Origin: Tetranychus cinnabarinus
Taxonomy: Eukaryota; Arthropoda; Arachnida; Trombidiformes; Tetranychidae
DNA length: 64,000 bases
NCBI GenBank assembly: GCA_022266195.1
Contig: WHVY01000010.1
Span: forward strand, 1,314,501 to 1,378,500
Direction: 5' to 3'
Shown: positions 50,421 through 64,000 of the stretch, piece by piece
How the letters are laid out: every line of letters starts with the position of its first letter
How positions within the stretch are numbered: position 1 is the stretch's first letter
Position numbers and translations under genes: made by a program
Notes under the pieces: generated by a model
What the model saw: only the letters and a program-made list of their open reading frames with translations
What the model was told of the DNA's origin: nothing
Database searches by the model: none

Positions 50421-51529
50421 CTATTGCAATTCAATAAAAAAGCTAATGATAATGTTAATCTTGTTTCATAATATTTCGACTTATATCTTGATAGTAACTG
50501 TAGCTGGTAGTAAAGTTTTATTACCTTCAAATTTCAAGTAAATTGCAAGCGCAAGGTTTTATTTGATAACAAGATGATATTGAATTTAATCTTTTCATTT
50601 GATAACTAACCTGATATTGGAAATATTGTTATCCCATTTATCTTGCTTTTTTCATGTTAAGTTTCCATTATTCCATTAGAATTGATGATGAAAGAAAAAC
50701 ATCGAAAAAAAGAAATATTCTTTTTACTATTTTGTTTCCTCTTTTCTTTATCAAATAGTTTTTGTCATTGTTTTTCTGTTTCCTTCAATTCGAAAGGCTA
50801 TTCTTATTCTGCCTTTTTCTTTTCTCTTTTCATGACTTTTGATAAGATATTTATAAGGTTTGAGCAAGACATTTATCAAGACTCACAAGCATGGACAAAA
50901 AAGGCTAACATTCTTAATCTGTTTAGTCACAACGCAATTCTGAACTGGAACTTTTCTCTTCTTTGCTTCCCTTTTTTACAACCAGTCTAGAGATGACAAC
51001 ATTTAATAACATTGGATTATCATAATAAATGTCCATAAGAATCCATTTTGTCGGTTAACTTTCCAGTAATATATATTTCATTGAATCGATTGGAAAAAAA
51101 ATTTGTTTTTCCTTCTTTTTTGCCTTCTTTAGTGTTCAATGCTCAGTTCTGATTCAGAGGAAGGATATTGCAAGAGAGTAAAGACTAAAGGAGAAGAGGA
51201 AGAAAAAAACAAATACACAAAAAAGAGCAAAGATGGATGATAATGTGAGCCAGAGGAAGAAAAAAAATTGGTCATCAGATTGTAAGGATGATGTTAATGT
51301 ATAAATAAGAAGAGGAAAAAATTGATTGAATTGAGCAAGTTATCAAATTATCTTGGATATATATAAAAGATGATGAAGAGGAAGTAAAAATGATGAGCTT
51401 CAGTTGATCTCAAGTGTCAATAAGTTGAATATACTTTGCTGGCGGAAAAGTTGATAATTACCCATTTTTGATTCATTCAAGTTCAGACAAAGTTTCATCT
51501 GGTCCATCAAATCCAACTTGCCTTACTCA

Positions 51530-51800
51530 GTTTTTTTGGATACAAAAACATAACCAAACCTTGACTCTAACTAAAGGCTCATGATCAACCTGTAAAGGTC
51601 CATCTTGTTGCATCAACCAAGCAAGTTGTTTAGCCCCGACTGCGGAGCACATTTCATTTTCTTACCAGGAGTTTGATCGCCATTCTGAATGAATCTCACA
51701 CCTCTCACGCGCAATGCAACGCCCAATATGGAACAAGTTTATCGACATCATTTGAGATGTTCTGGACCAAGATAAACTTTAATCTTACATAGCACCTTAA
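51530..51800 (-). pseudogene. Decayed coding fragment, family not recognised
   Basis: This higher-GC island carries protein-like sequence in successive frames on the minus strand: ILVQNISNDVDKLVPYWAL, then VALRVRGVRFIQNGDQTPGK, then GAKQLAWLMQQDGPLQVDHE. The frames overlap head to tail, as expected for one coding sequence broken by small indels. No intact frame exceeds about 60 codons. No family is assigned. Confidence 0.4.
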
Positions 51801-53034
51801 CTGTCTTGATCTTATGTTTCGCTAGCTTTTCATTTTCATTGAAATTTACTCTGGAAATCCTGATGATCTAACCCCATCTAATCGGTTTTTTAAGATTTTG
51901 CATCATAATTTTTATTTCTCGACTCTTCAAATAAACGTGATAAAGTTTTGGCAACGAAATTTTGTTCATCGAAAAGGCGGATTTATTTGCTTTTGATCAA
52001 CCCAGAGCAGCTTATCTCGTAGGATCAACTTGATAAGTCTAACCGCAAAGTTAACTATGAATTTCAATAAACGTACGATTGTTGGTTTAATGAATGAACA
52101 AAAATTTTAAAAACTTTTTTTCAAAACATTCAAGCTCTTTACTTGGTCCATTTCATAAGAAAACTTGCGAATCGAAACATTCAAAGCATTTCCTGTCATA
52201 TTGAATTGAACTTTTCTCAACAGTTTGACATAGAAACAAGGTCGATTAAAAGGATATTAAATGAAGAAGGAAAAAAATGAAGCAAATTTCATTTTCTCAT
52301 TTCACAATTCAAGTGTAAATAAAGTTTTTTTTACTGTTCATTCGTCAATATTAAGGCTATTTTCATGATAATAATTACCCTCATCTTCAAGTTGATTCCG
52401 GAAAAAAATGTAACAATTCACCGGAAATAAATAGCTATCAGTCTCTCAAGGATCATGTTGATCATCATGAGCATCATCTTGAGCCATCATTACAAGAGCA
52501 GGATAAAGTCGAAAGGAATGAAGTAAAAAAAATAGTAAAAGAAGTAATAAAGTGAAAGGAAAAGAAAAATTTATTCTTGTTGACGAAAAGAAGAATTTGA
52601 AATTCTGAATAAAGAGCGGAGGGCGAAAAAAGGAAAGGGAGTGAAAGTTATCACAACATGATATATTTATACAGATATACATTATATTTATCACAGTTGC
52701 TTTTTATTATCTTGTTATTAGTATTGTTGTTTGTGTTTGTGTTAGCCTCAGAAATGATGATTTTTCATTCACCAAGACAGAGTGGAAAGCAAATGGTTGA
52801 TTGGCTGCTTTTTTCTCGTTTCCTTCACAACTCTTTGGCTTCGATTCAAAACGATAAATCTGATGAAAACGGATAAGAAACAAAAGTATATCAAGAATCA
52901 AGAAAAGATAATGAAAATGAATCAATTTACCAGTTTATTTTCAGCTTGAAACCAACTCATCGGCTGAAGTTTACTCTGAGTTGCCTTTGAATCGTTTCCA
53001 AACAATATCAAGGTTGAACCATTAACAATCCCTG

Positions 53035-53556
53035 TTATTTCAATAGTGAAGCCTGAAGAAGCTCACTTTGTGTACGAAAACCTGGAAAGGAAAAAGAAGT
53101 TTTTTTTCAGTTTCATTTCAACCTGAGTAAACATGACGAACAAATCAGTTTTTTTCTCTTCATTTTTGCTTTGCTTTTGTTTTGCTTCAGTTTTGATTGG
53201 AAAAGGGTAAACGTTGAAAATGACGATTGATGATTAACTTATGGTTAAGCTAATGATACGAAGCTGACAAAGCAGCTTTTGTAATGTTGAACAATACATA
53301 CAATACTAATCTGATTGTTATCGCGAGTTAATGTTGATGTTCATTGGGAAAAAGTTGCGCTTTTTTTGTCTTCCATCTCATAATAATGATGATACTAATA
53401 ATAAGCAAAAGTGATTACTGAAGCAATAGAATCAATAATGAGACTTGAGATTGAAAGATTGGAATAAAGCTGACAATAAGCTTTCCGCTGAATCAACATT
53501 TATTAATCTTATAATCATTGGTGAGCAAAAAAAGATCAATCCAAGCCTTAATCATC

Positions 53557-53587
<31 letters not shown>

Positions 53588-56500
53588 TTATACTTCATCA
53601 AGTCAACTTCTTTTGTCAACGAAAGAAACAAAAAAAAGTATAAACTGAGCAACAATGAAAGGATAAAAACGCAAATCGCTTGTTAACTTTTGTTTTCACT
53701 TTAACCCTCATGAACATGATAAAGTAGGGAAAAATATTTACCATAATTTTGATTCAAAGGACTAGAGTTTGTTGGATATAAAATGTGACCATAAGAATAA
53801 CCATGTGAGTTCCATCTGAAGGATGAAAAAGTTTCATTGAGAAATGTTCATTAATGTTTACAACATTTTACTTTTCAACTTACAGTAAATTTGCTTGACT
53901 TTGCGCTCGACGTTTAGCATTGTTTTGTTCATCTACAGATGAGACAAAAAGGTTAGCTTGAAACAATTAATTGCAGGCTAATGATTGGCCAAACATACCT
54001 TGTTGTTTGATGCATTCAAGAAAAGAAACTCTCAGTTCGTCCTGAAAAAAAGTTGAAGAAAAGTTTAAATTAGAAGTTTGATCGAACTTTTTTATCTCAT
54101 TTTGAATCATTGTTCCTTAAGCGTTATTTAAGTTCACAAATGTGCCACAATTGAACTTTCTTTAATAGTCGTTATCATTATTCACATTACAACTAAGGAT
54201 TAACTTGGTTGAATTTTGCAAGTTTACTGGATTAACTTTGCTCGATTTAAAATTTTGTTAACTTTATTTGACTAAAGAGTAGCAAATTCAAGTTGATTCA
54301 ACTGGAATAGTCGTTTCAATCGTAAGTTTAATTCATCGATGTTATCAATGGAAGGAATTTGACAAAAAGATTCGTTAATTTGTAATAATCAACTTTTGTA
54401 GGACTAAATGTTTAATAGTCACTTAACTATCTCATTTATTGGGATAATATTGAGGCTATTAAATGGCTGGGAGTGAACATTATTACCTTCTATATCTGAA
54501 TTTCATATTAAAGTCGTGATTAAGAGAAGCTGGTTCTAATGAACTTACCTCTTACATTTGGATGGAATCATAAAGGTTTAACATGATGTTAGTTTGAATA
54601 CATCATGTTGTGAACAGAAGAATGATGAAGAAGACGAAAAAGATGAGAAGGAAAAAGCAATAATCAAGAATTGATGATTCTATTTGATTCACTCAAATCA
54701 TACAGAAGGGTCATCTATTTCACCACAGGAATCCATCTTATTAGATGGATTATTATCATTCTCTCTTCCCTTTTCTCGACCCTGATACAGATATTTTATA
54801 TCTGAATTTTATCCAATTTCTGTTCCTTTATATCATCTTATCCCTAACTTCATCATCTACTTATTCACCAATTTAACAGAAGTAAGTGCAAAATAAATGC
54901 CCTAATTTTTATCCATTACATTTTCTGTCCAAATCAAATCTGCAGTTATAAGTACAGTCCATTTTGCGAGCCACCTTTACCAAATTGATGAGCAAAGTGC
55001 ATTAATGAAATGAAAAATACTTCATTAACCATTTCAACAACTTCAAGAAAATCCCTAAAAAGTTTATTCACTAAAATTATAAAACTTTGAAGTCACAAGT
55101 TTAGTTTCTGTAAGAAGACCTAACAGAGACTTTGCACCAACCTGACTGATCAACTCTTCCGGATCAACTTTGCTTCTCCTTCAGGTCTTAGCGTAAGTTT
55201 TACCCTAACCAAACAAGTTTTTTGACCTTATGCAAGGCTTCATCTAGGTCTAAGTTTAGTTGCCATTGGGCAGCTTTAGACTGTCAACTTGTCTTGACTT
55301 AAATTGCAGTCTGACTTTCACGAGTTATTGACGCTTGACTTTGAGCTTACCAGACGATTCAGTCAGTCTTACAAGTCCAACTCTTCTGCATCAACTTTTC
55401 CCTCTCTTCAGCCTTAATGTCAAGTCATTGTAACTAGACTGTAAACCTTTTGCATAGTTTTAATGTAATACTTTCATTAATCATTACTGAATTTTTGCTC
55501 ATCGTTAAATTATGAGCAGTTTTACTGACAATGCGAGTGTAAAGATGTGAGCAATGCAAAAAAATGAGCCGTAAAGAGTGCAGGAAAAGAATTCATGGAA
55601 ACTGAGTTAACTGGCAGAAAAAAATATATTAAGATTGAATGATTCTGTTAGGATCGATAATTAGAACAAAATTGAATACAACATTCCAGGTTCAATGTTG
55701 CAAGATAATACAAATAATGATATTAAAAGGCTTAAGTAGTTTGCCAACGTTTTTTTTCAGCCTCTCACTGCCTTTCTGTTCATCATTTTCATCATAACTT
55801 TCCTCTTTTGAACAATTCATTTCTATTTTAGTTTACAATGTTAAATCGATTGTTTCCTCTCCTTCATCTTTTCCTAACATGAATCCGAAACTCAATTGAA
55901 ACAGTTTCACCATCTTCATTCAGACAACAGTAACACAAAATGAGCAAAAATGATTAACAATAATAAAAATGAATCGCAATGAGCAAAGGAGCATTTGAAG
56001 TCGACCAATATTGAATGTAAAACAGAGGAGAAAACATTTTACAAATGTTTTGTTCAGCTTGATTGACAATAACATGAACAAAAAGAGCCTCAAATTGTGA
56101 CTAGAAATGATTGTAATTCAAAATTAGCGAACAAGAAGAAGACAAGATTCCCTATTTATCATCATCATACAATTAGACTAAAGATAAACTTAAATGTAAT
56201 CATTAAAATTGTTCAACCAGGCAAACAATTAACTATTTTTACCAATGATTACACACTGAAATTGCATACTTTAACCCAAACAAAGAGGTTGCCAAAGAAA
56301 AGCTGTGAAACTAAAGCAAACACAATATCAATTGAATTGATACAAAAATCTTTTGATTTAAAAGGCAACAAAAAGGAACCCAATTTACTTCAATTGTTTT
56401 TTAATGTAAACTCAAAGTGAAACATTTCCATTGAAGCAAAGCTGAACAAGCTCATTAAACGCATCAAATCATGAATATGAATATTAACGTGTTAACGCAA

Positions 56501-59500
56501 TTAGATGACAGTGAAAACATAAATATCGCAGACTAAATTGTCATCATTTTTCCTTCTCTTTCATCGTTAATAATTGTTTCCATTCTCATTAGTTCACCAT
56601 GATTTCCCTTACAAATCAAATCCAGTCAACATTTCATCTCATTAGTGTAAATTTGTATTAATCAACTTATGCTTTTTAAATAGCATCGTTTGTATGGATT
56701 GTTGGAAAGGCTTGGAATACATTTTTTTGTCTTTTTCACGCTTTTTTTCTTCTCATTGATTGTAAATGTTTTCGGCTTGAAGCCAATTTGGATTGGCAAA
56801 AGTTTCAACTGAAAATTGTCTAGAGATTCAGGAGCATAAAATGGATGCACATGAATCAATTGATTAATAGAGTGACTAGGAAAAGATGTGTGAAACAAAT
56901 GATTAACCTTGTTAATCTTTGAGGTTTCATTATAAAGTTTTTGTATGAAAATTGGTTTCTACATTTTTAATGAAACCTTTAACCAAAAGGTTTGCTTTGT
57001 TTAATTTTTCATCAATTCATGCTTTAAAAGTTTATCGTAACATTTACATGTGAAAAGATGAAAAGAGTTGAAAAGTAATTTGACCAAATTCCCAGTAGAC
57101 GAAACTCGAAAAATTGTTTTCTTCTCAATGCTTTGATAATTTGTTTCAATTATCATGATATTTATCACACATGATACTAAATGTTTTTCTTTTGCTAATA
57201 TAATTATCATTCCTAAGAAGCGAATTGGACTTCATGATAAGAAGAAGGAGAAATTGTTTCAATTTTCAGTTGGTTGTTGAACGAAATGCTGTCAATTGGA
57301 AAGGTTCATTTGAATGGAAGATTTTCAAGTTTTGTAGCTTCGAAAAGTGATGTTAAACTGTCGTCATTATGTTGGGAGTTATATCAAGGGAGTGAAAATT
57401 TTATCACTCCATGAGATGGAAAATAAGAACACTTTATCGGTTTGATTGAATCATTGTTTTGTCTGTAATTCAGGGTGAATGTCGTACTGAACAGGGAAGG
57501 CGAAGGATGAAAATCAATAAACTATGGGATTAATGATTTGAAGAAAGTGAACAAAATATAATAAAAACTGGTAAAGTTTGCATGTTATTGAGAGACTGAT
57601 GTTTCTCTTTGCGCGAGTCTTTTGAGTTCTTTGTTTCTGTTTCAACATTCAATATTGAATTTACCCAGTTGAATACAATGTATTTATCATGGCATCAGCA
57701 GAAAAAAACAAAAGTGATTTAAAAAGCAAGAGCAATAAGGATCATCAATAAGAGTGATCATCATCAGTATCATCATCACTGGTGACTCTTGTTGGATGAG
57801 TAACAAGATGATGTTCAAGTCAAGACTAGAAATGGTTATAAACATAATTTCATGAAAAGAAAGGAAATTTTTTTCCCTTTTCTGGTTTCATGATATATTA
57901 TTGCTTACTTTTTTTCGCTGATTCAGGGTGAAAAATTTTGCTTTTTAAATCTGATTAATGCAACTGAACAATTGAAGACGATGATAAGTGTCCGAAAAAA
58001 GATAAAGAAGAAATGGTTTGTCTCTTTGTTTCTCTACTTTCAAAACCTGAACAGTCTATTAATCAGGTCTGATTGAGATGGCAGGATCTAGTTGGGAATT
58101 GGAAAGTAATCTTAATCATTTCCACGGTATGGTCACAGCTCAAAGTTGAAACAATTTGAGCAAAAGCTGAACCGAGCAAATGAACGGGAAACGAGATGAA
58201 TTGATATTGGATGATAAAAAAGTCTAACCATAACCAAGAGTTATTTACTTTGATTGATAAATTGAAAAAAAAGTTCCATCCATTAAACTGAATCCTTAAA
58301 CTTTCAAAACATTTACCCTCACCATTATCATCAGGATAATCATAATAATCATGATCATCATTATTTAACTGCAAACTGTTTCAATCGAGAGACTAGTAAA
58401 AAAGTGGACAATAAAACATTGACCCGAACACGAAGAAAGTATGAAAAAGTTGATTGATCAACAGTCGAAATGAATCAACATTTTAAAGGGAATTTTGTGC
58501 TTCATAGGTTGATCCATAACAAGAGCATATCACAACCTAGAGAAGTCACTTTTCCCTATCAACTCAACATACAGTGAGACCTTTTTCACGGTAAAAATTT
58601 CCATCTAAAATTTTAATCTTCAACTTCATTATTTTCACCTTTAACACACTCATCAAGTCAAAAGCAATTTGAAAATTCATGGTTAAGCTACTTTTAACTT
58701 TGAATACATTTCCTTTTTTATCATGAAATGCAAATATTAAAAAATGAAATGATGAAAAAAAAGAATGAATGAAACTTTTCAAAATTTATTCGATTCATTT
58801 CATTTGAAACTTTTCCCCTGTCTTTAGTCAGTAAAATTTTGACGAAACAATTTTTACCTTTCCTACTTTTCCTTCCTTATTGGTAAAAGAGGATGATAAA
58901 GGAAGATGAAAATGATGATAAGAAAATGGGACAAAAATATGGATTACAGTGTCGACTCAAAATGGATTTACCATTTGAACAGCAAAATTCTATTCACATC
59001 CATTTCAAGCTTTCTTTCCATCTTCATCATCATCATCATCACAAACAAGGTATTTCATACTCTAGTCTTCATAATCATTATCGTGCTCATTCTCATTTCT
59101 TTGTCTCTCACCTTAATGATTCCAACTATCTTCTTCATATAATCCTCTTCTCTCTTCCCTGGCATCTTCATCATCTTCTTTCTTTTCTCATATTTTCCCT
59201 TTTTTCACCATTTCTTCTGTTTCTCATCATTCCATCTTATTCTGAAAAACCTATAATTCGATATTGAATACTATCTATTTAGATTGTAAAGTTATAACAC
59301 ATGAAATGTCATTTTCACTCCCTGTCATATTACATCACCTATATATACATATTATACATGATATCACTGAATATAATGATAATCATAAAAGTTATGTTAG
59401 AGTAAACATTTACCGGAAGGAAGTTCTTTGTCATGAATTTCCTTCTTACCGGATAAGCTTGTTGACCATCAATTGTTTGCAAAATTTTCATTTTCAATTT

Positions 59501-61178
59501 TTCGCCTTTTGTTTCGTCAAATCATAAATGATGAATGAAAATTTATTTTTATCACTTTTCTTCCTGTTTCACTCCCTGAAGTTGTTATTTTCAAAGCGAT
59601 CGAAAATTGTTTAAAACGTTCAATTCTACTTGCACCTGATTTTGCCATGTTCTCAATTTCATTCAATATCTTTTTCTGATTGATCTTGCTGCTCATCAAA
59701 TATCTAACCAATGTTTAGACTTTGTTTCAAGATGAAGTTTCACATTTCAAAAGTGAATATTGATAATATCACATTGAAAGAGAAGCAACATTTTGGCAAC
59801 TTTTTCATTCTTTTTTTATTCTTTCTTTCAAAATCAATTTCAAAACGGAAAACTCTGAACAATCTGGAAGCTGAGAACTGGTTGATTGAAGGTCAATTAT
59901 TTTTTCATGAAAAATGCAATTTTTGATTGGACGATTATCGTCAATAAAGCCCATCTCAAATGTCACCATTGGTAATGATTGGTTATTATCAGTGATTATA
60001 AACTTTGATTCAACTTGAATTCAACAGAAAGATATTCAGTCGATAAACTTGTAACCATGCGATGCTGAATATCAATGAACTGGTATCAAGTTGAAAAGTT
60101 GATTATGACTGATTACAAGGTTCAATTGTATTTTGGCACATTCAATTGATACGCTCATGTTTACAGGTATATGATAGGGCACCTCTTACTGTGCTTTTAG
60201 CTGGATGGTTTCGTTGCTGGGGAACATCATAAGTGTTGCTTGACTGAAGTGAATTACGAGGTAATAAATGTTTATTCAAGCTTGGACGATTGCATTCTCT
60301 CAGTTGGTCACTCGAGTCAACCATGGGTGTCCCAAGGCGTGAAGAGGCATAAGGTGAGGCCAAGTAAATAGCCTCTGGATCAGGTCCATCGGATCGTGAA
60401 TAACTATCCATGTAATTTGGTTTACCCATTGAGATGTCATCCAAGGCAAGGCATTCAGCTTTAGGTTGGCTTTCACCACAAGATGAGGTTCCATCTAATG
60501 CGGAAGGAAGAATCAAAAATTTTTTGCTTTTAAAAATTGTTTTCATTTCCATCATAATTAACATTGTGTCAACAGAAGGAATGTTTGACGATAAATTGCA
60601 TGATAATGATGGTGGGAAGTGAGGAAAGGATGAAGAAATGTTCAAATGAGATTGAAGGGTGAAAAAATTATTGAAAATAATTTGATAATGACAGATTGAT
60701 GAGGATGATTATTTAATATGGATGATGAAAGGATAATGATAAAGGATAAGTGACAATAAGCATAATATTTACATGAGAATAATGAAAATGAATTGGTTCT
60801 TTTTTTATTAATTTTTTTCTTCTCTAAGTGAGAATATAATTATGATGAAGAGAGATGAAAAATGATGAATAGATGGATGGGGATGATAGAGATGGAGAAT
60901 TATAATGAAATCAAAATGGTTGGTTAATGAGTTAATTTATATTAATTTGCCTTGTAGACAATGGAAATGATGAGTGTCATGGAAATGATGGAAATGATTA
61001 TTGTTGAGGAATAAAAAAAACTTACATTGAATTGAAGATGATCGTGATTTGTTGTGACAATAGACGAGTGCAAAAGTTGTTATGATGAGAGCAAATAGGA
61101 TGGCAAATGAAGATATAACAGGCACTATTAACGATATTATTTGAGCATTTGAGGAATCTCCTTGTTGATGGAGATACT
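53035..61178 (-). CDS. C-terminal exons of a type I membrane receptor (cell-adhesion type, possibly Dscam-like)
   Basis: Exons on the minus strand are 61178-61026, 60494-60190, 54041-53999, 53932-53884, 53815-53742 and 53081-53035, ending in TAA. All six are bounded by AG and GT and join in one frame. The first visible exon ends an extracellular stalk and encodes a single membrane span (AQIISLIVPVISSFAILFAL), then the basic stop-transfer YCHNKSRSSS. The cytoplasmic tail has several tyrosine contexts (NYMDSY, AIYLASPYASSRL, NTYDVP, YSYGHILY) and ends FRTQSELLQASLLK. The ectodomain exons would be beyond base 64000 or were missed. The SPYAS motif and layout recall Dscam-family tails, but that is weak. 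The 6.1-kb intron 54042-60189 joins in phase 0; additional exons could hide in it. Confidence 0.6.
53545..53590. repeat. ATC trinucleotide microsatellite
   Basis: A run of CAT/ATC repeats with one CGC interruption, in the last intron of the receptor gene. Confidence 0.8.
54042..60189. other. Long intron of the receptor gene
   Basis: 6.1 kb. Apart from the diverged tandem pair and CAT/ATC simple repeats (for example near 59020-59040), no exon was recognised. Open frames such as 56097-56420 and 58893-59267 are low-complexity. Confidence 0.5.
55139..55465. repeat. Diverged tandem pair (~105-bp units, ~225 bp apart)
   Basis: About 55139-55245 and 55362-55465 share a diverged block. AACTCTTCCGGATCAACTTT corresponds to AACTCTTCTGCATCAACTTT, followed by a TCTTCAG.CTTA-like stretch and a CCTT.TGCA motif. 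It lies in the long receptor intron and is locally GC-richer than its surroundings, with no coding frame. Confidence 0.5.
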
Positions 61179-64000
61179 CTGAAGATGAGAATGAAGAAGA
61201 AGAAGAGAAAAAATGGAAAAATGAATAAATTTGATGAACCATAAAACCTGAATTAGGTTAGGTTAGGTTTTTTTTGCTTGCCTTTCTTGCTGTTCCATCT
61301 CATTCATGTTCAACCCGATAGTTATCATGTTCATTTAAAACATTACATATTATTTATGTTTTATTTGAACAAGTTAAATGAATTAAATTGCCATTCATGG
61401 TTAATATAATAGTAAACCTTTCTCTCGTCTATTCGCTTTATTCAAACTTTGTATATTAAATTTCCTTTATTGTGCTATTTTTGAGCTTTTTGTTTCCATC
61501 TTTTGTTAATACATTTTTATATGCAATTTTGTATTTATTGTGCTAATAAGTGTTTCTTCCTGATTTTTCAAATAACAATTATGTTTAATTGTCTGATCAT
61601 TTGTGAATCTGTTTGTCGTCAAAACTTTCAATTGGTTGAGTTGATCAACTGTAGATTTTACTCCAAGTTACAGTCCAACGAAACTAAACGCTAATGAGAA
61701 TCTTTTGAAACAGAAAATTTCTGACATAGCAGATACTGAATTGCCGAAACTGAAACTGAGATACTGAAATTATAACTATTTTTCACCTTTTTCTAGAAAT
61801 TTGGAAATTCGTTACAAAATTAAATGTGTATTGCATTCAAGTCATCAATTAGACTCTCTGATGTGTAAGGGATCTATTCACTATTTATTTATTTTACAGT
61901 TTGTGATTAACAGTTAACCCCTTTAGCTTTCCCTCACTTTTCCCTTAGCCTTTTCCTTTTCCTTTGTTTTGATGTAATGGTCAATAGTAAGTAATTTTAA
62001 TGGGTGATTTGATATTGTCTCAAGAAAATTGTTCAGTTTATTGATGAGTATTAAACTCAAATGCTGAGCCTCTAATATCTGTGCTTTTACCTTTGTGTCA
62101 TCATTGTGCTTGAAATTTAATCAAAGTGAACTGTTCTGAGATTCAAAGATCTAAATACAATGTAAGTAAATTTTATACTGAATCAAATCATGTTGTTGCT
62201 TTACAACTCATCTCCTTGTAGAGTACTCACAGATGGAAACTCAAACTAATTTTTTTCTTCATAATTTTTCATAGTGAAAGATCCACAACCTAAACATTTA
62301 CCAGAACAAGAAATCACAGGCTACTGGAAAGTGGACAATGAAAATCGAGCGTTATAAGGAAAGGCGAAACTTATTCCCATGCCTAATAGCTGAAAGATTT
62401 TGCAGCGAAAATTTTTTCTTCTGACATTACTTCTAAAACTCATGAGGCCAAAAACCGTTCAGAAAAGATTGAAATTGCAAATTTTTCTGCGAGATTTTGA
62501 TGTTATAATAAGAAATTTAATCGAAAGATTAAAGAATCTCAATCGATAATTGATTGAGACATAAGGTAAGTTCGAGCTTGGCCTTATCACGATTAAAGAT
62601 AAACTGTTTCAGTCTCTATTTGTATTCAGTGGAACAAACTGACTTTAAGTTTGTTTTAATAGTAATTCAATCGAGATAATAGTTTAATAAGAAAGCCCAA
62701 GTTGAAGCTTTTATTTTGTTTTCATTTTTGCTCTATTTTTTGTTGCTAACTGAAATGGTTTTGAACTTTTCTGTTCATCATAAATCACGCATCTTGTTTA
62801 ATACAGAAGCTAATGGGATAAAGAAAATGATGATGATGGGAAGGAGTAAGAACAAAGAATATGAAGATAAAGTCAGAACTGTTTTTAAACTGGGAGTAAA
62901 AGTTATCAAGATTAAAGTTTGACATTTTTTTCTGTCTCTTTCTTTGGTTAACAATTTTATACATACAAATATAACAAGCTCCTGTCTTTGATAATCTTTT
63001 TATAATCATTTAAATTTTGATAAAAATAATGAAAGAATGCTCAACTATTATCATTTCATGGGAAAATGCACAAAAAAGAACTTTTCTTTTTTCTCCTTTT
63101 TTCTCCTTCTTCCACTTCTCACCACATTTCATTGAAAATTGTCTATTCTTTTGCCAATTTTATCAAAATTTGTTATTAACCATTTGAATGCAGGCTGAGG
63201 CATGAATAGTAAAAAAATGAGATTTTAACCCTTTTCTTTTAGATGCTTTTTTTCGTCGACAAAAAAAAGACGAGTTATCCTCATTAATGACTTTCAGAAT
63301 GAAACTGAAGAATGAAAATTTTCTGCTGCTTGTTAATGTATTATAAAAATAAAGTGAAAAAGTTTGGAAAAGTTGCAATTCGCAAGTTTTACTCTTTTTT
63401 CATTTCATAGCATTGCCTCAGTAAGACAATGAAATCCTCTGAATTTATAATAATTCGACCTCCTGTGAACTTATAATCAACATGATTCTTGATATTTCTA
63501 TAATTCATGTGACACTTTAATATCTTTTTTCTCTTGCTTCCATTGAAATAGTTTCACACTCAACTCTCTGTACAAAGAATAAGGTGAAACAAAAAGAGAT
63601 GAAACAAAAGATGAAAAAGATTCCTCATGTCAATTCCAATCTACTTATCAAGAATCTCAGAGAAAAACATTTCATTCTCACCAAATTGTTCAGCCATTTC
63701 ATTCCCTGGCAATCAAAGAGCAAAAAGAGCAAGAAAAGAATTGAATTTTTTCCATTTGAAAATTACACAAATTATCCAAAAAGGTTTCTTTTTTCATCAC
63801 AAAAAAGCTTAAAAAATATTGACTATAACTAATCAACTAAATACAATTCATGAACAAATTCAAGTTCACATTGAAACAATATTTCAATCGTTAATAAACG
63901 GTCTCTTTACTTAAAGTCAAACTCGTCTAATGACAAGTTTATTGAGTGAAAGAGCTTAAGTCATCGACATGATAACCTTAGTGATTCAGCATTGAAATCG
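61179..64000. other. Right edge, upstream intron of the receptor gene
   Basis: No exon was recognised. Three tandem copies of TTAGG (61253-61267), the common arthropod telomere unit, occur just upstream of the transmembrane exon; three copies can easily be chance. A weakly protein-like patch at ~62270-62520 shifts frame repeatedly and is not assigned. Confidence 0.4.

Noticed and set aside
50682..50990. 102-codon frame rich in Phe and Ser
   Set aside because: Arises from T-rich sequence; no conserved pattern.
53339..53350. Match to the 12-base end of the 886-bp element (TGTTCATTGGGA)
   Set aside because: The neighbouring sequence does not resemble the element, so a relict copy is not supported.
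56097..56420. 107-codon frame
   Set aside because: Lies in the long receptor intron, has no ATG at the reported start, and its composition is typical of AT-rich non-coding DNA.
58893..59267. 124-codon frame with a His run
   Set aside because: Created by a CAT/ATC microsatellite and T-rich sequence.
61253..61267. Three TTAGG units as an interstitial telomere
   Set aside because: Only three copies; easily produced by chance.
62270..62520. Weakly protein-like patch with frame changes
   Set aside because: Multiple stops and frame shifts over short stretches, and no recognisable family; not distinguishable from chance.
1..64000. CRISPR arrays, operons, riboswitches or other prokaryotic systems
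   Set aside because: The window is clearly eukaryotic, with spliced genes; no regularly spaced direct repeats were seen.

Overview
This is a eukaryotic nuclear window. It is AT-rich, gene-poor, and its genes are built from spliced exons with GT-AG introns and AATAAA signals. The content points to an arthropod: a centrosomin-type CM1 protein, a GH18 chitinase-like protein, a trypsin-fold serine protease homologue, and a small tetraspan protein of an arthropod-like type. A chelicerate or mite is my guess, not a demonstration. Nothing prokaryotic or organellar was seen.

Layout. 1-15040: a minus-strand four-transmembrane gene whose five visible exons (5299-15040) are scattered over long introns and join in frame. 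Its introns hold a 0.79-kb foldback element (974-1764), an unrecognised 65-codon open stretch (5585-5782), a decayed mariner transposase (5931-6420) and a cluster of perfect palindromes (13112-13234). 16584-20133: a minus-strand five-exon centrosomin/CDK5RAP2-like gene (722 aa) with an N-terminal CM1 motif and an array of TQT-type motifs. A 552-bp shared upstream region separates it from the divergent plus-strand VPS15/PIK3R4 gene (20686-25339, five exons, 1375 aa). 26541-30032: a secreted GH18 protein with a destroyed catalytic motif. 34766-34960: a decayed KLHDC3-like kelch fragment. 35793-36374: a secreted cysteine-rich orphan protein.

40937-45870 is a large inverted duplication. Two nearly identical 1.75-kb arms each carry a four-exon secreted serine protease homologue that lacks the catalytic serine, around a 541-bp spacer. 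The spacer itself contains an older, diverged copy of the gene's 3' flank. The right copy is broken in exon 3 by an 886-bp element with terminal inverted repeats and an internal tRNA-like (pol III box A/B) segment.

45871-53034 has no convincing gene, only small higher-GC islands that look like decayed or isolated exons. 53035-61178 holds the last six exons of a minus-strand type I membrane receptor: a transmembrane exon, then a cytoplasmic tail. Its ectodomain would lie beyond the right edge. Exon joins were made by reading splice sites and checking codon phase by hand. Families were assigned from motifs, with no database search.
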